From: Flectonema sp. DT1601
Taxonomy: Eukaryota > Euglenozoa > Diplonemea > Diplonemida > Diplonemidae
Direction: 5' to 3'
Assembly (NCBI GenBank): GCA_964019425.1
Contig: OZ025856.1
Span: 248,001 to 312,000 of the forward strand
Length of the DNA stretch: 64,000 nucleotides
The notes below the pieces were generated by a model. The model was given only the letters and a program-made list of their open reading frames with translations, ran no database searches and was not told the DNA's origin. The translations under genes and the position numbers were made by a program. Positions within the stretch are counted from its first letter, which is position 1. Each line of letters begins with the position of its first letter. Below are positions 46,457 to 57,137 of this stretch, one piece after another.

Positions 46457-46561
46457 CCCCTGCTGCCCAACATTATTTTTAACTCGTAATACTCGTTAAA
46501 AGTGCGGGGGTGATGGGGGAAAAAAAAGAGGGGGAAAAGTATCAACATCTGTATCACACAG

Positions 46562-46717
46562 ATGGTACCAGTAATGCCATGGGGACTTTTCGGCTTTTAT
46601 GCGAACAAGTCCTTGGTGGCTAAAATTCAAGGAAATCCAGGCAAATTGATGGCGGTGCAAACCATAGAGAGAGTCACGCGTCTCACAGCAGAGCATCAAA
46701 CTCTTAGTCAGGTCTAG
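46562..46717 (+). CDS. Possible 51-residue protein on the opposite strand
   Basis: ATG immediately follows an acceptor-like CACACAG and is open for 51 codons to TAG (begins MVPVMPWGLFGFYANKS, ends TRLTAEHQTLSQV). The stretch is GC-richer than its surroundings and has a protein-like composition: a hydrophobic N-terminus, then an amphipathic charged half. Against it: no other host gene in the window is on this strand, and the opposite strand is open too. Could be a decayed gene. Confidence 0.3.
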   Translation: MVPVMPWGLFGFYANKSLVAKIQGNPGKLMAVQTIERVTRLTAEHQTLSQV

Positions 46718-47712
46718 GAACACTTATCAAAAGTTGTTTCTGGTGTCCCTTTATCGAAGGGGTGATTTGATACTTTTTTTTTTTTTTTTTTCAGGAGTTC
46801 AAACTCAGTAGTCATCACAAGAAAAGAAGAAGTCAGGCAGCGATACTAAGGCTTGCTTCCTTTTATCTTTTTTTTTTTTTTTTCTCGCCCCTTTTTCTGT
46901 AGATGACCTCAGCTCACAGGGAAAGTCTGAACTTTCTTTTTTTTTGGAAGATGAAAATTTGCAGCAAAGAATTATGCGCAAAAGAAAGCAAGAAAAAAAA
47001 AGAGGAGGGGAAATCGTCTGAGAGAAAAATACCGTTTTCTTAATCAACGGGTATTTATGCTGTCAAGTCACTTCACTTCACTTCTAATTCTTACAATAAG
47101 GGTTAGCTGATAGCGAATTAATACAAAAAAAAAAGAAAAAAGAAAAAAGAAAAATAATTAATAGCAGAGGGAGGAGAGAGGTGATAATAATAGGGAAAAA
47201 AAAAAAAAAAAAAAAAAAAAAAGGAGGGGAAAAAATCACCAGAGACTGATAATTCAACAGAATAATTTGACGGGTTTTTTTTTTTTTTTTTTTTCACAAA
47301 ACAAGGCTCTCATGTTTTTGGTCTGTGCCATACTACGGAAGTAAAGCAAGACTCTGAGGTCAACGAGCACACCTCGAAATCATAATTCCACATCAGTATT
47401 ACAATCATTTTAATAAATAAGTGAAACCAGGAGGAAGATTTTTTTTATCGTTTTTTTGTTGCTTATAGAATACTAGGCTCTGTTAAACCCAGTTAGTCCA
47501 ACGAGCCACCTTTTGCGGTAGAAAAGAAATTAAGTCAATCATTGACCGATTGTTTTTTTGTTAGTTTAATTTAAAAAAAATAAAAATAATAATAATAGAA
47601 AAAAAAAAAAAAACTGGATAATTAAAAGGGAAACATTGGCTACTATTCTTATTTTATTATTTTTTTTGTTTTTTTTTTTTTTCCCTCAAAAAACGGGTGT
47701 TAATTACAACAT

Positions 47713-47762
47713 GTGTCCAAACATTAACATGGTTGACCATGTTAACATGACTAGTGGACACA
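47713..47762. repeat. 50-bp near-perfect palindrome (hairpin)
   Basis: GTGTCCA ... TTAACATGGT-TG-ACCATGTTAA ... TGGACAC. The arms are about 20 bp with a 2-nt centre and small mismatches. It lies about 150 nt 3' of the stop codon at 47913, probably in that gene's 3' UTR, where it could form an RNA stem-loop. Confidence 0.7.
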
Positions 47763-47912
47763 CACATATGATAATCCGAGAGACGTGTTTTCTCAGAATA
47801 CAATTTGAAAATAATGATATTAAAAAAAAAAAATAAAAAAAAAAAAAAAAAATACATAGTGCAGTTCAACTTCAAGTCACATCACAATAACAAAAGAGGA
47901 ATTACTGAACTC

Positions 47913-49784
47913 TCAAGCTGCCGCGAAATGTCCAGCTAAGGCGACTTTTTGAGCTTCCAAAGTGAAAGGATACTGTTGGTGACCAATAGGAATGAAGGGA
48001 GCTCCGATTGAGTTGTGACCAAGACCACCTGAAGACACAATATGACCCATATCTGTGGTAATGTAAGGCTGAAATTGTGAATTCAAAGCAGACACTGTTG
48101 GTGTTGACATACAACTACTTGTTCCAGAAGGTGTTTGTAAACGAAGCAAGTCAGGACTATAAGTAGAACACGATAGCTGAGGTGACTCAGTATAAGTTGC
48201 ATGTCCCTGAACAGGAATACCAACATTCTGAAGTCTCTGAAAACCAGTAACGACAGCACTCTGTGATACGAACGATCCAGCAAACTGTGATTGTGGATGA
48301 GCCTGAAGAGGAGCTTGCTGAGTCTGTCCTTGATGACTGAGTAAAGTGACTCTCGGAGCTTGTTGAATCGAATACACCGACGGATGCATCACCGCATGTT
48401 GTGAGTTACTACCATGAATTATATTATTAGTAATAGGGACTGTCTGAGTACTTGGTTGTGTGTAATTATCATTTCCAGAAAGTTGTTTGATGTTCTTCTT
48501 TCCAACAGGGTTTCCATCTTTTGAATTCTTCTTATGATCGTGTTCCTTTAGTTTTTGAAGCCATTCGTGTCGTTCCTTATCATTCAGTTGGGAGGGTAAT
48601 TTTATAGTAGCTGAATCACTGCTAATGAAGAATCTCTCTGGTTGTTTACGTAACAGTTGTCTTAGTGAATGGTTTGATGGAAGGACACATTGGTATCTTT
48701 CAGTTTTTTCACGATTTTCTTCTTTTATTTTCTTCATCAAGGCTTTCATTTGAATCGGTTCTTGACGGACCAAGTCTTCCACCCAACAGGAAACCTCTTC
48801 CCACATGTCTTGTTTCCAGGTAGCAGTTTGCTTGTCGCGAATGAGTAGCTCGCTGTCGCTGACATCATCGAATGTTAAGCGACCCTCATGAGATGAGCAA
48901 TGAACTAATCCATTTTCTTCAATCACAGATTCCGTGTAGTGTTTGATTCTGAATTTTGTAAAATGCTGCATCGCTAAAAACTCATGAAACGATCCACCAT
49001 AAATACCCTTAACCACAGCAGAGTATTCATCAGTACCCCCATCTCTTGTCAATCGTTGAACTGTTACAACAGGAACAGATCCGTAATACTTGTTTGTTTT
49101 CGTGTCAATTAAACATCCCTCAATTAAATTAACAAGTCTTTTCTCTTTATAATATGTCTCTCTATCAAGAAGACCATCTGGTATTGGTGTTGCGTCAGGC
49201 AGAGATGGACAGCTTGTTGAGTTCACTCGTTTACTGAGTTGTTCATTTCTAAACTTCATTGCCAGAAGGTGTTGTTGCATTGCGTGTTTCTGAGAGAGTC
49301 CGATGATTGCTTTTTGAGTTTGCTCATGACAGAATAAATTAAATAAGTCTTGCTGATTAGAATTTGATTTTGGACTTAAATTCTCATCACCCAACATGTC
49401 ATTAGATTCGGTATCGATGTTGTCGCAATCTTGTGACGCTACGCTATTAGCCAACGCGCGTGCTGCTGCTAAGGCAGCCTCACCAGTGTAGTGATTTGGT
49501 GTTCTACTAAAAGCAACCCTTGCTTGGGGAGTAGTTAAGTCGAATCTCGTTGGAGTTGGAAGGGTTTTTACCGACATCGGTGAAAAATCTGCCAACGTTC
49601 CACACCCGTCAGTAGGAGATGTTGGTATTTGGTATATAACTTGAGGGACTACAATGTCAGGAACATTCATAACATTACTTCTCTTGATTCTCCTCCCCTG
49701 TCTTCTCTTCCTTCTTGAAGACCTCTCACTACCTGTTGAACTAGTGTGTGAGACATTACTATGTCTTCTCATGGTGGTTGACAT
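47913..49784 (-). CDS. Putative RNA regulator with two winged-helix/LOTUS-like domains, Gln-rich tail (paralogue 1)
   Basis: 623 residues from MSTTMRRHSNVSH. Motifs shared with the protein at 57138-58964, in order: RSNVMNVPDI, FSPMSVKTLPTP, a domain opening KEKRLVNLIEGCL with GSVPVVTVQ and YGGSFHEFLAMQHFTKFRI, a second domain with LPSNHSLRQLLRKQPERFFI and IKLPSQL, then SCMSTPTVSALNSQFQPY, PFIPIG and LEAQK near the C-terminus. Each domain ends like an OST-HTH/LOTUS or other winged helix (sLxxLLxxxPxxFxI...v.L), a fold used in RNA-granule and NYN-linked RNA proteins. The Gln-rich linker fits a granule protein. The domain call is by eye; the role is inference. Confidence 0.75.
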   Translation of the reverse strand: MSTTMRRHSNVSHTSSTGSERSSRRKRRQGRRIKRSNVMNVPDIVVPQVIYQIPTSPTDGCGTLADFSPMSVKTLPTPTRFDLTTPQARVAFSRTPNHYTGEAALAAARALANSVASQDCDNIDTESNDMLGDENLSPKSNSNQQDLFNLFCHEQTQKAIIGLSQKHAMQQHLLAMKFRNEQLSKRVNSTSCPSLPDATPIPDGLLDRETYYKEKRLVNLIEGCLIDTKTNKYYGSVPVVTVQRLTRDGGTDEYSAVVKGIYGGSFHEFLAMQHFTKFRIKHYTESVIEENGLVHCSSHEGRLTFDDVSDSELLIRDKQTATWKQDMWEEVSCWVEDLVRQEPIQMKALMKKIKEENREKTERYQCVLPSNHSLRQLLRKQPERFFISSDSATIKLPSQLNDKERHEWLQKLKEHDHKKNSKDGNPVGKKNIKQLSGNDNYTQPSTQTVPITNNIIHGSNSQHAVMHPSVYSIQQAPRVTLLSHQGQTQQAPLQAHPQSQFAGSFVSQSAVVTGFQRLQNVGIPVQGHATYTESPQLSCSTYSPDLLRLQTPSGTSSCMSTPTVSALNSQFQPYITTDMGHIVSSGGLGHNSIGAPFIPIGHQQYPFTLEAQKVALAGHFAAA

Positions 49785-50567
49785 ATTTATTATGTGGATG
49801 GATGTGTAGCTGTTGTTTTGTTTTAAAAAAAAAAAAAAAAAAAAAACGATAAAATAAAATTTTACAAAAACAAGTGGTCGTGTTGTTCTGTTGGCCTGGC
49901 ACATATTTAGTGTAGTCACAATCCTGTTAGTAGTAATAGGTGATCGAGAATTAAAACTTTTTTTTTTTTTTTTTTTTCCCGTCTACGACTTGCGGAAAAA
50001 AACACACAGGAATAAGGAATGTAAAATAAAATAAAGCAGGGAAGAAAGGAAAAAAAAAAAAAAAAAAAAAAAAGAAAAGGCCGACTTCCATCACAATAAA
50101 AAGAACGAAAAAATATTAAAAAATAATAAATTTAAAAAAAAAAAAAAAAAAAAACAAGTCAAGGGGTCCTTCGATATCCTCCTCCCTGTGATCATTTTTA
50201 TTTTTCTTTTTTTTTCGTTATCTTTTTTTTTTCTTTTTTCACCTAGTAAACTGAGAATAGCAGCGGCACGGCAGCTAAGCAAAAACGAAGGAATAAAAGT
50301 TGGTGGCGGAGGCAAAAAAAAGAGAGAAGAAATGCCTGCAAAACAAAAGATTGAAAACGCTACAACCACAGTCATGTTTGGCATTATTCCGAAAAACAAA
50401 AAGTTCTTTTAGCTCCATTTTCAGAGAACAAAAAAAAAAGAGAAAAGGTCTTCTCTTACCCTACCCGTTAAAGGAAGCCTCCTGGGGAAGGGGGGAAAGA
50501 AAAAAAGAAACGAGAGGTTGGGGAAAGAATGGTCATGTAGGGAGCTGTAATAATAATAAAAAGAAAA

Positions 50568-50753
50568 ATATATATATAAAAAAAGGAAAACCGACATGCC
50601 GTAACTTCTTGATAACGCTCACTATGGTACTGCGAAGCTCCACTCGCTGGGAATCGTTTTGCGGTCGGCTGCAAGCAGCAATTTGGTAGTCTTCTGCGAT
50701 GAATGGTTCGTCTTTGTAATTGGTCTCCCACCCAGCAATCATTCTTTTACACA
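50568..50753 (-). pseudogene. Exon-like open stretch, possible gene fragment
   Basis: After an acceptor-like CGTAATACAG, about 50 codons read VLCKRMIAGWETNYKDEPF...ELRSTIVSVIKKLRHVGF with protein-like composition. It then runs into AT-rich sequence without a clear donor. No partner exon or family recognised, so it may be a remnant. Confidence 0.3.
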
Positions 50754-50968
50754 AAACACTGTATTACGGTGATTGGTGTAAAAAAGGCCGCTTGGAAATC
50801 AGAAACAGGCTTATCAGTAATTACAAGACAAGCAGAGACACATTCCAAAAAAAAAAAAAAAACGGAAAAAAAGGGGTAAGGAGAGGGAAAGAAGGGAGAG
50901 AAAAAAAATAAACTATCATTATAGAGCCAAGCAGTGTAAGATTTCCTTTTTTTTTTTTTTTTCTTTCA

Positions 50969-51000
<32 letters not shown>

Positions 51001-51430
51001 TCATGTTATCCATTAGGGAAACAGCCCAAGTTCTCTTTCCCAGGTACAACATGTGTGTAACTTTTTTTTTTTTTTTTTTTTTTTTCTTTTCAATTATTTT
51101 CTTTCTCCATGAAAGGTACCTCCACTTGTCTGCACATGCTTACTTTTTTTTCGTATAACAACAAGAGGTGTTCGTGAGTAAAATGTAGTAAATTTTCTAC
51201 ATTGTTTCATTTAAAAGTTTTTTTCCTCTGAAGCAACACAAGTTACCACTGCGGCATCTCTACAAAGGTTCTTTCATAGGTACTTGAGGAAGTGTAAAAA
51301 GAAAAAAAAAAAAATAATAATAATCTTTTTTTTTAATTTTTTTTTTTTATTTATTTTTATTTTGTTAACGTAATGGGGCACCGCATGTACGTATTTTTTT
51401 TTTTTTTTAAAAAATAATATCAAGAAAAAA

Positions 51431-51632
51431 TCGCGCGAAATTAATACGTGAAAGTCATGCGGTGAGGGGGGGCTGAAATGTTTGATTATATTTATGTAGA
51501 AATAAATATCTGTATTGTACCAGAGATAACTAAAACAAACGTTAGTTGCGATACAGTGACTAAAGGTAATGTTAGCCTTCGTAAAGTGATATTGCGCGAA
51601 ATTATTACGTGAAGGTCATGCGGTGAGGGGGG
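51431..51632. repeat. 42-bp direct repeats bracketing an R1 fragment
   Basis: GCGCGAAATTAATACGTGAA...GGTGAGGGGGG at 51431-51472 and its near copy at 51592-51632 flank the R1 fragment 51480-51585. This is either a local duplication or duplicated target sequence of an insertion. Confidence 0.75.
51480..51585 (+). repeat. Dispersed repeat R1, left-part copy
   Basis: AAATAAATATCTGTATTGTACC, ACGTTAGTTGCGATACA and AAAGGTAATGTTAG match 53152-53225. Confidence 0.8.
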
Positions 51633-51694
51633 GTGGAAAAAAAAAAAGTGACCTGTTATATTTTTTTTTCACGTCTTATGATTTAAGAAAAATA

Positions 51695-51732
<38 letters not shown>

Positions 51733-53084
51733 TAAAATATAAAAAAAAAAAACGATAATTTTATTTTCACCATTACGACTGCAACGATTACGCAATGCAA
51801 CATAAGGAGAACCCGTACAACACCAGACCCTAACTGTGATTTACAGACACATAGTTATGCAAAAAAAGTTCTTTTTTTTTTTTTTTTTTTTTTTTTCCTA
51901 TTGTTCTCACGGCTTTCAATTACACGCACATAGTCAGCAAAAAAAAAAAAGGAATAGAAAAGCCCATTGCAACAGAGAAAAAAGAACAAAAAAAAAAAGA
52001 GGAAAAAAAAAAAAAATGTCAAAAAAAAATCACAGTGTTAGCATCCTCAATACGACCTCATTATATGCCATAAAGCGTTTTTTTTTTTTCCCATCAAAAA
52101 AGAAAAATCGCTGCAATGACCATGGTGGATTCCTACAAAAATAAATGTTGAGAGTAAATGGGGTGTGGGATTTGTTCGTGTATAAGGCAGCAAAAAAAGA
52201 TGTGGTTTTCCTTCTAGCGTCAGGCAGTGAGGTATGAGTCAATGTAGAAGGGAAATAGCTAAGCATAGCAAATTCCAAAACAGATAACCCTCGAGAAATC
52301 CTTGCTCTACACGGCTATCAAGGTTTTTGCGGAGCAACAGGAATAACAAAAAAAAACAAACAAAGCACACCACAATACTGTCCACGCTGCCTTTTTTTTT
52401 GTTTTGTTTTTTTTTTTTTTTTTTTTGTTTTTTCACTTTAGTAAAGTGTCTGAGATGAAAAGGGAATAAAACAAAAGGAAAAAAAAAAATGAAAAATAAA
52501 AATAAACTAGAATTCCTTCCATCGAAGTAGCAAGGTACAGTTGGGTCAGGAAAAACAAATAATGTAGTTCGCTGACTAACTTAATAATGTAAGGAAGAAA
52601 CCTAAAATAAATATATAAAAAACGGAGAGGAGTGTAGTTCATAAAAAAATATATGAATAGCAATTATACACATGATCGCCATGTGCATAATGGTGACAAA
52701 AAAGTAATTTTTTTTTTTTTCTTTTTTTTTTTTTCCTCTCCACTATTCATCCCCAATTTTTTTTTTATTTTATTTTTTTTTTTTTTTTTTTTTCAAGGGA
52801 AAATTTGATACTATTTTCTGAGTAATAAATTTCAAAGACTATATAAAGTAAATAAAAAAATTTAAAAAAAAAAAAAGAAAGAAAACCCACCAACTTCCCC
52901 CCGTTACTCTGACCACTTCGGAAGTAGCAAGAAAGAAGACACAAAAACAAACATGCGTGCGGGTATGCAGGGAAGATACCTCCATTTTAAAAATATTTTT
53001 TTATTAAGGAAAATTCCCCCCTTCACAGAGTGAAATTACCATTTCGTCAACATGCCAAAATCGGTTAGCTCATACTAAGCTTTC

Positions 53085-53372
53085 TTTGATTATATAAAGA
53101 AAGAAATGGTTCAATAGGGAATTATTTTGGAAACGGAGGGATCGAAGAAATAAATATCTGTATTGTACCAAAGTAAACTAAAATAAACGTTAGTTGCGAT
53201 ACACTTGACTGAAGGTAATGTTAGTATAAGAAAACACACTCTGCAGACGACGTAGAGGACTTTACATTATAATAAATGTGAGATCTTGTGAAACCAAAAC
53301 CAGAAGTATAATGTAATACGGCAGAGTGTAGGTTTCACCTATTTAATTACTTGTCAATAAATAAATAATTTC
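53085..53372 (+). repeat. Dispersed repeat R1, copy with internal deletion
   Basis: Matches the left and right parts of the 43428-43755 copy but lacks the roughly 80 bp between AATAAATG and TGAGA(T/C)CTTG. It ends with GTCAATAAATAAATAATTTC. Confidence 0.85.
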
Positions 53373-54591
53373 TTTAAAAAAACATGAGTTAGTTTATATT
53401 GAAACAGAGGGAGAGGGGAAAAGAAATATGGCGGGTATAGCGGGTATGTAATTATATAATTTTTGCAAGCCTCAATCTGAATTCATAAAACCGTAACTAA
53501 ACGGCCAGTTTTGCGCTACTTACTTAGCAATATAAAAAACCGCAATCATGCACCAATTTTTTTTTTTTTTTTTGTTTACGCGCCAACTAGTCAAACAGCA
53601 TTGAGGAAGGAAAAAAAATAATCGGGTGGAGAGTCGAAGAATACAGACATTTATTTTTTTTTTTTTTTATTTTTTTTTTTTTTTCCAACAAGAAATTGGA
53701 CATAAAAAAAAAAAAAAAAAAAAAACAGGCAAAGTAAGGAATGACTAATGAACAACAACAAAGAATAGGGTAAGAATGAAAAGAGGAAAAAAAAAAGAGA
53801 AAAAAAAGCAAAAAGCAAAAAGCAAAAAAAGTTAATTATTTTGCTTGCGTGGTACCTAAATCTTCGGTGTTTTGTGTATAAGCGATAATAGAACTGACAT
53901 TTGCTCGAAGGGGTTAAGTTTTTTTTTTTTTGGTAATGTAAAATACGAAGAACGATGAAGGGGGGGGGGAAAAAAAAAATGTGGGAAAAAAAATTTAAAA
54001 GGATTATCCGAAAAAAGAAAATAGTGTAATTATAGTCTAGGTCCGTTGTGTACGGTTAGGGAACGAGTGCAAAAGACATGTAAGCATTCACCCATATCGT
54101 ACTGCGAAATCACATTAGGGGACTACCCTAACGTTTCGATTCCCTTTTTTTTTTTTTTTTTCTTTCCCCTTCTATTTTGAAGGGAGAAAAAGAAGGAATA
54201 GGGAGCCGATTTTTTCTTTTTTCTTTTAAAAAGTTTTTTTTTTTTTCCATCCTGAAAGCGTAAGAAACGCACCCACCTTGCCTCATGTCGCAGGGGGGAA
54301 GGGAGAGATGCAGAGTTGGGGAGAAGGGAAAAGCCGTGTAGCTACCACAATCTTCACATTTTTTTTATTCTTAATGTACACACTTTGCTTAAAAGCGGCA
54401 GCTTAATTTGCCTTCCTTCACAACCAGTATGGGTACAGGAACTACTAAAAAATTAACTTGTCACGTGCAGCATGACAATCGGTCACGGTAACAAGTTTTT
54501 CTTTCTTTCTTTTAATACCCAGTTGAGGCCGTCTGCTTGCCTTGTTAATAACATTACGACTTAAAAAAAAAAAAACTATTTTTTTTTTTTT

Positions 54592-54799
54592 GGGAAAACC
54601 TACAGATCCACCCCCAGGTTTGGAGAAACGTATACTACGGTCACGGCCTTGTGTAGCTTTTTTGACCTTTTTCCTAAATCGACAGCCCTCTATTCTGGGC
54701 GAGAAAATTTTCAAATCCGTGATAGCGCAGTGGTGTTGGTGCCGGACTGAAGCCCTGGAGGTAGGAGGTTCGATTCCCTCGGGAGGATTTTTTTTTTTT
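54592..54799 (+). repeat. Composite element A: shared 95-bp module plus tRNA-Phe-like module and T-run
   Basis: 54592-54690 (GGGAAAACCTACAGATCCAC, then ACTACGGTCACGGCCTTGTG) is shared with the reverse-oriented element at 55957-56182. Then 54716-54787 is a 72-nt tRNA-like unit beginning TCCGTGATAGCGCAGTGG, with A-box, anticodon loop CTGAAGC (GAA, Phe), 5-nt variable loop and B-box GGTTCGATTCC. It is followed at once by about 12 T, like a Pol III terminator. The D, anticodon and T arms mostly pair, but the acceptor stem has only about four pairs. It is therefore probably a tRNA-derived repeat or pseudogene and not a working tRNA. Confidence 0.75.
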
Positions 54800-55059
54800 C
54801 CGAAATTTTTTTTTCTGGGCATCTGTTCATCGCTGTTACTCATTTTTTTTTAAGGCTTGTTAACTTTTAAATACTACCAACGTGGTGCAGCGTAGCAACG
54901 CAATGCCCTCGAGGTTTGTTATTAGCCACAAATCATCGTTAGGGTTAAGCGTAATTAAGGTAAAGAGTATGCTGGGGACAGGTGAGTGATGACTGCAACC
55001 GACAACATGCAAGTCAGTGATCCAATTTTTTCGTTCAGCTTTTGGGGCCTGCAAACCCA

Positions 55060-55178
55060 GCCAAGCGTTCATAGCGACGTTGCTTTTGATCCTTCAATGT
55101 CGGCTCTTCCTAACCTAGACAAGCAGAATTGTCACCCACTAACAGGACCGTCGTGAGACAGGTTTTACCCTACTGATG
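55060..55178 (+). pseudogene. Large-subunit rRNA fragment, internally deleted
   Basis: AAGCGTTCATAGCGACGTTG, ATGTCGGCTCTTCCTA, AAGCAGAATT, CACCCACTAA, ACCGTCGTGAGACAGG and TTTTACCCTACTGATG occur in the order found in the conserved 3' part of eukaryotic 25S/28S rRNA. Short stretches between them that are universally present are missing, and the homology stops abruptly on both sides. It is a pseudogene fragment in a repeat-rich region. Recognition is from memory of the conserved sequence. Confidence 0.85.
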
Positions 55179-55211
55179 GTAAGTCAATTTTTTTCAAAGA
55201 ATTGTTGATTT

Positions 55212-55395
55212 TAAGCAAGTAATTTGTAGGTGAAACCTACACTCTGCCGTATTACATTATACCCCGGTTTTGGTTTCCCAGGGCTCACGATTAATTCAAA
55301 GTTGAATAACTCGATTCCGTACTGCACTGAATGACAACACGGAAAAAGAGATGTGTATGCAGCTAAGTTAGAAACATTATTATAAAATATTTACG
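55212..55395 (-). repeat. Dispersed repeat R1, reversed right-part copy
   Basis: GTGAAACCTACACTCTGCCGTATTACATTATA, TTGAATAACTCGATTC and TTAGAAACATTATTATA are the reverse complement of the right half of 43428-43755. It directly follows the LSU rRNA fragment. Confidence 0.8.
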
Positions 55396-55956
55396 TCAAT
55401 CGGGGTAGTCCCGTTTCTAGTCCCTGGTATCTACGGTTCTCCGATCGGAGCCGTGATGCTACGCAACACATCTGCAGTGACTGTGCTTGACTATGTTAGC
55501 CTTTGAAGTAAGTCAGTCAATTATGGAGACTGGATCACTCAGTCACCAGTGGTGGTTACTTTTTGATCGTGTTAGGGTTGCGTCCAAAACGATGGATTAC
55601 TCTCTTATGTTAAAGTTTAACTTAACTTAAGGAAGAATTGCGCGATGACAGAAGGCTTCCAAGAGAGGTCCTAAGTCGAGTGGAAGTTTACACTATTGAC
55701 CTTGAAGAACGACCCGCATGTGAATTTGATGCAGGGTCTTTGTAAGGTTCTGGTGTGAGACTGACTCTGTGCAGACTTTCAAACGATGTTGCCAGGTTAT
55801 GAGTCAGCAACCTGCACTAAGCAATGTCTCAGAGTACGACGAGTGTCCGAACGTGACAGAACGAATTAGCAGTATGGATACGTCACGCACGACGTCAGCG
55901 GCGGCGTTCCCGACCGAACGGCCAGTGCAGACACTGTACCTGTTGGTCACTGGGGG

Positions 55957-56002
<46 letters not shown>

Positions 56003-56182
56003 CCCGACAGGGGTTCGAACCGCAGCCTAGCGAATGCAAGTCTGCAATCATACCACTCGACAATTTGCGTCGTCTTCGATTTTGCGGATTTAAACATATA
56101 TCCAGGGGTCAAAAAAGTTACACAAGGCCGTGACCGTAGTGTACGTTTCCCCAAACCTGGGGGTGGATCTGTAGGTTTTCCC
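55957..56182 (-). repeat. Composite element B: same 95-bp module plus a different tRNA-like module and long T-run
   Basis: On the minus strand the module at 56182-56108 matches element A at more than 90% (GGGAAAACCTACAGATCCAC...GGTCACGGCCTTGTGTAAC). It is followed by a tRNA-like unit (56072-56001) with A-box-like TTGTCGAGTGG, a possible TGC anticodon and B-box GGTTCGAACCC, then about 44 T. Its tRNA-like part is not the same tRNA as in element A and folds poorly. Confidence 0.7.
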
Positions 56183-57137
56183 TTTTTTTTTTTTTTCGTA
56201 CGGAAATGTATTGTGTTTACATAACAATTAAAAAATAAAATAGAAACGCAATTCATGTGCATAGCAATTGAGCAGAAAAGGACACCTCGTCTTGCTCGTC
56301 GCAGGGGGGGGGATCGGGTAAATCGAGCGAATTGGAACGACGATACAGGTTACACTGCATATAATTAGCTTATCACCAAGACCAGCCGGTTACAATTCAT
56401 CATAAACCAGTGTAGGCAGCAGCTGTGGTTGCATGTGAGATAAAGTACTTAATCTCTTTCTTGTATTTCTTTTTTTTTTTTTTTTTTTCTCTCCTGGTAC
56501 CAAGATTACAAAACCATGTTTAAAAAAAAAATTAAAAAAAAAAAAAAAAAAAAAATGAAATCTGTGGAGAAATGAAAACAAAAAAAAAAACAAAAAAGGG
56601 GAAGTATAACCTCCCACAGTAACGAGAAATCGTGAATCGTGGCAACAAAAAGGGAACTCTATGCTCCAACAGCTACATTCGCTGGTATAAGGGATATAAA
56701 AGAAAACGGAGTAATAAAACGAGGGGGGAAAAACGGGAGAGGGGAGAAAGAAAATAAAAAAATAAAAAAAAAACAAGAACAAGAATACTAAATTGGGACA
56801 ACTGTGTAGAATAAAACGGAAATGATTTTGAAAATGAATTTGTCGCCCAATTCAATAAATCTGATGAAAGATTTTTCGCACGCGGGGTAAGGGCTGGTGT
56901 AGGGGAAAGAGAAAAGCAAAAACTTGTTTTGCTCCCACCAAAAGGTTATGTGGTGACAAAATGACTCCATCAAAGTTTTTTTTTTTTTTTTTTTTTTTTT
57001 TTTCTTCTTAAATTTTCTCAAAAAAAAAAAAAAAGGAAAGGAAAAAAAAGAAGAAGAAGAAAAAGGAAGAAGAAAGTAACAGAAAAAGCTAAGCCTCAAC
57101 AGAATAACAGACAAACACCATCCAAATACTTACGTAT

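Larger units (their letters stand above)
42403..47912. other. 5.5-kb repeat-rich, gene-poor region
   Basis: Contains an R2 head (about 42436-42460), a possible leader exon at about 42536-42592, a long R1 copy (43428-43755), many T and A runs of 15-28 nt, a GGGG..TTTGATAC(T)n motif at about 46758-46790 matching those at 34305 and 43383, a 51-codon plus-strand ORF and a 3'-UTR hairpin. The stretch 44430-44880 is less AT-rich, includes a Lys-rich plus-strand open frame (VVVKKKSVKKKHTSIKK) and may be a decayed gene. No confident gene. Confidence 0.55.
49785..57137. other. 7.4-kb repeat-rich, gene-poor region between the two paralogues
   Basis: Contains R1 copies, a direct-repeat pair, an AAT microsatellite (about 51693-51733), two composite tRNA-like elements, an LSU rRNA fragment and one exon-like open stretch. 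About 54870-55960 is visibly GC-richer than the rest and looks like inserted or decayed sequence; 55434-55453 is a short inverted repeat. Other open frames are homopolymer translations. No complete host gene recognised. Confidence 0.6.

Noticed and set aside
54716-54787. Functional tRNA-Phe gene
   Set aside because: The acceptor stem pairs poorly and the unit belongs to a repeated composite element; kept as tRNA-derived repeat.
56328-56350. AATTGGAACGA-CG-ATACAG resembles the U6 snRNA core
   Set aside because: Has an insertion in the invariant region, lacks the ACAGAGA box continuation and the flanking U6 stems; at best a decayed fragment.
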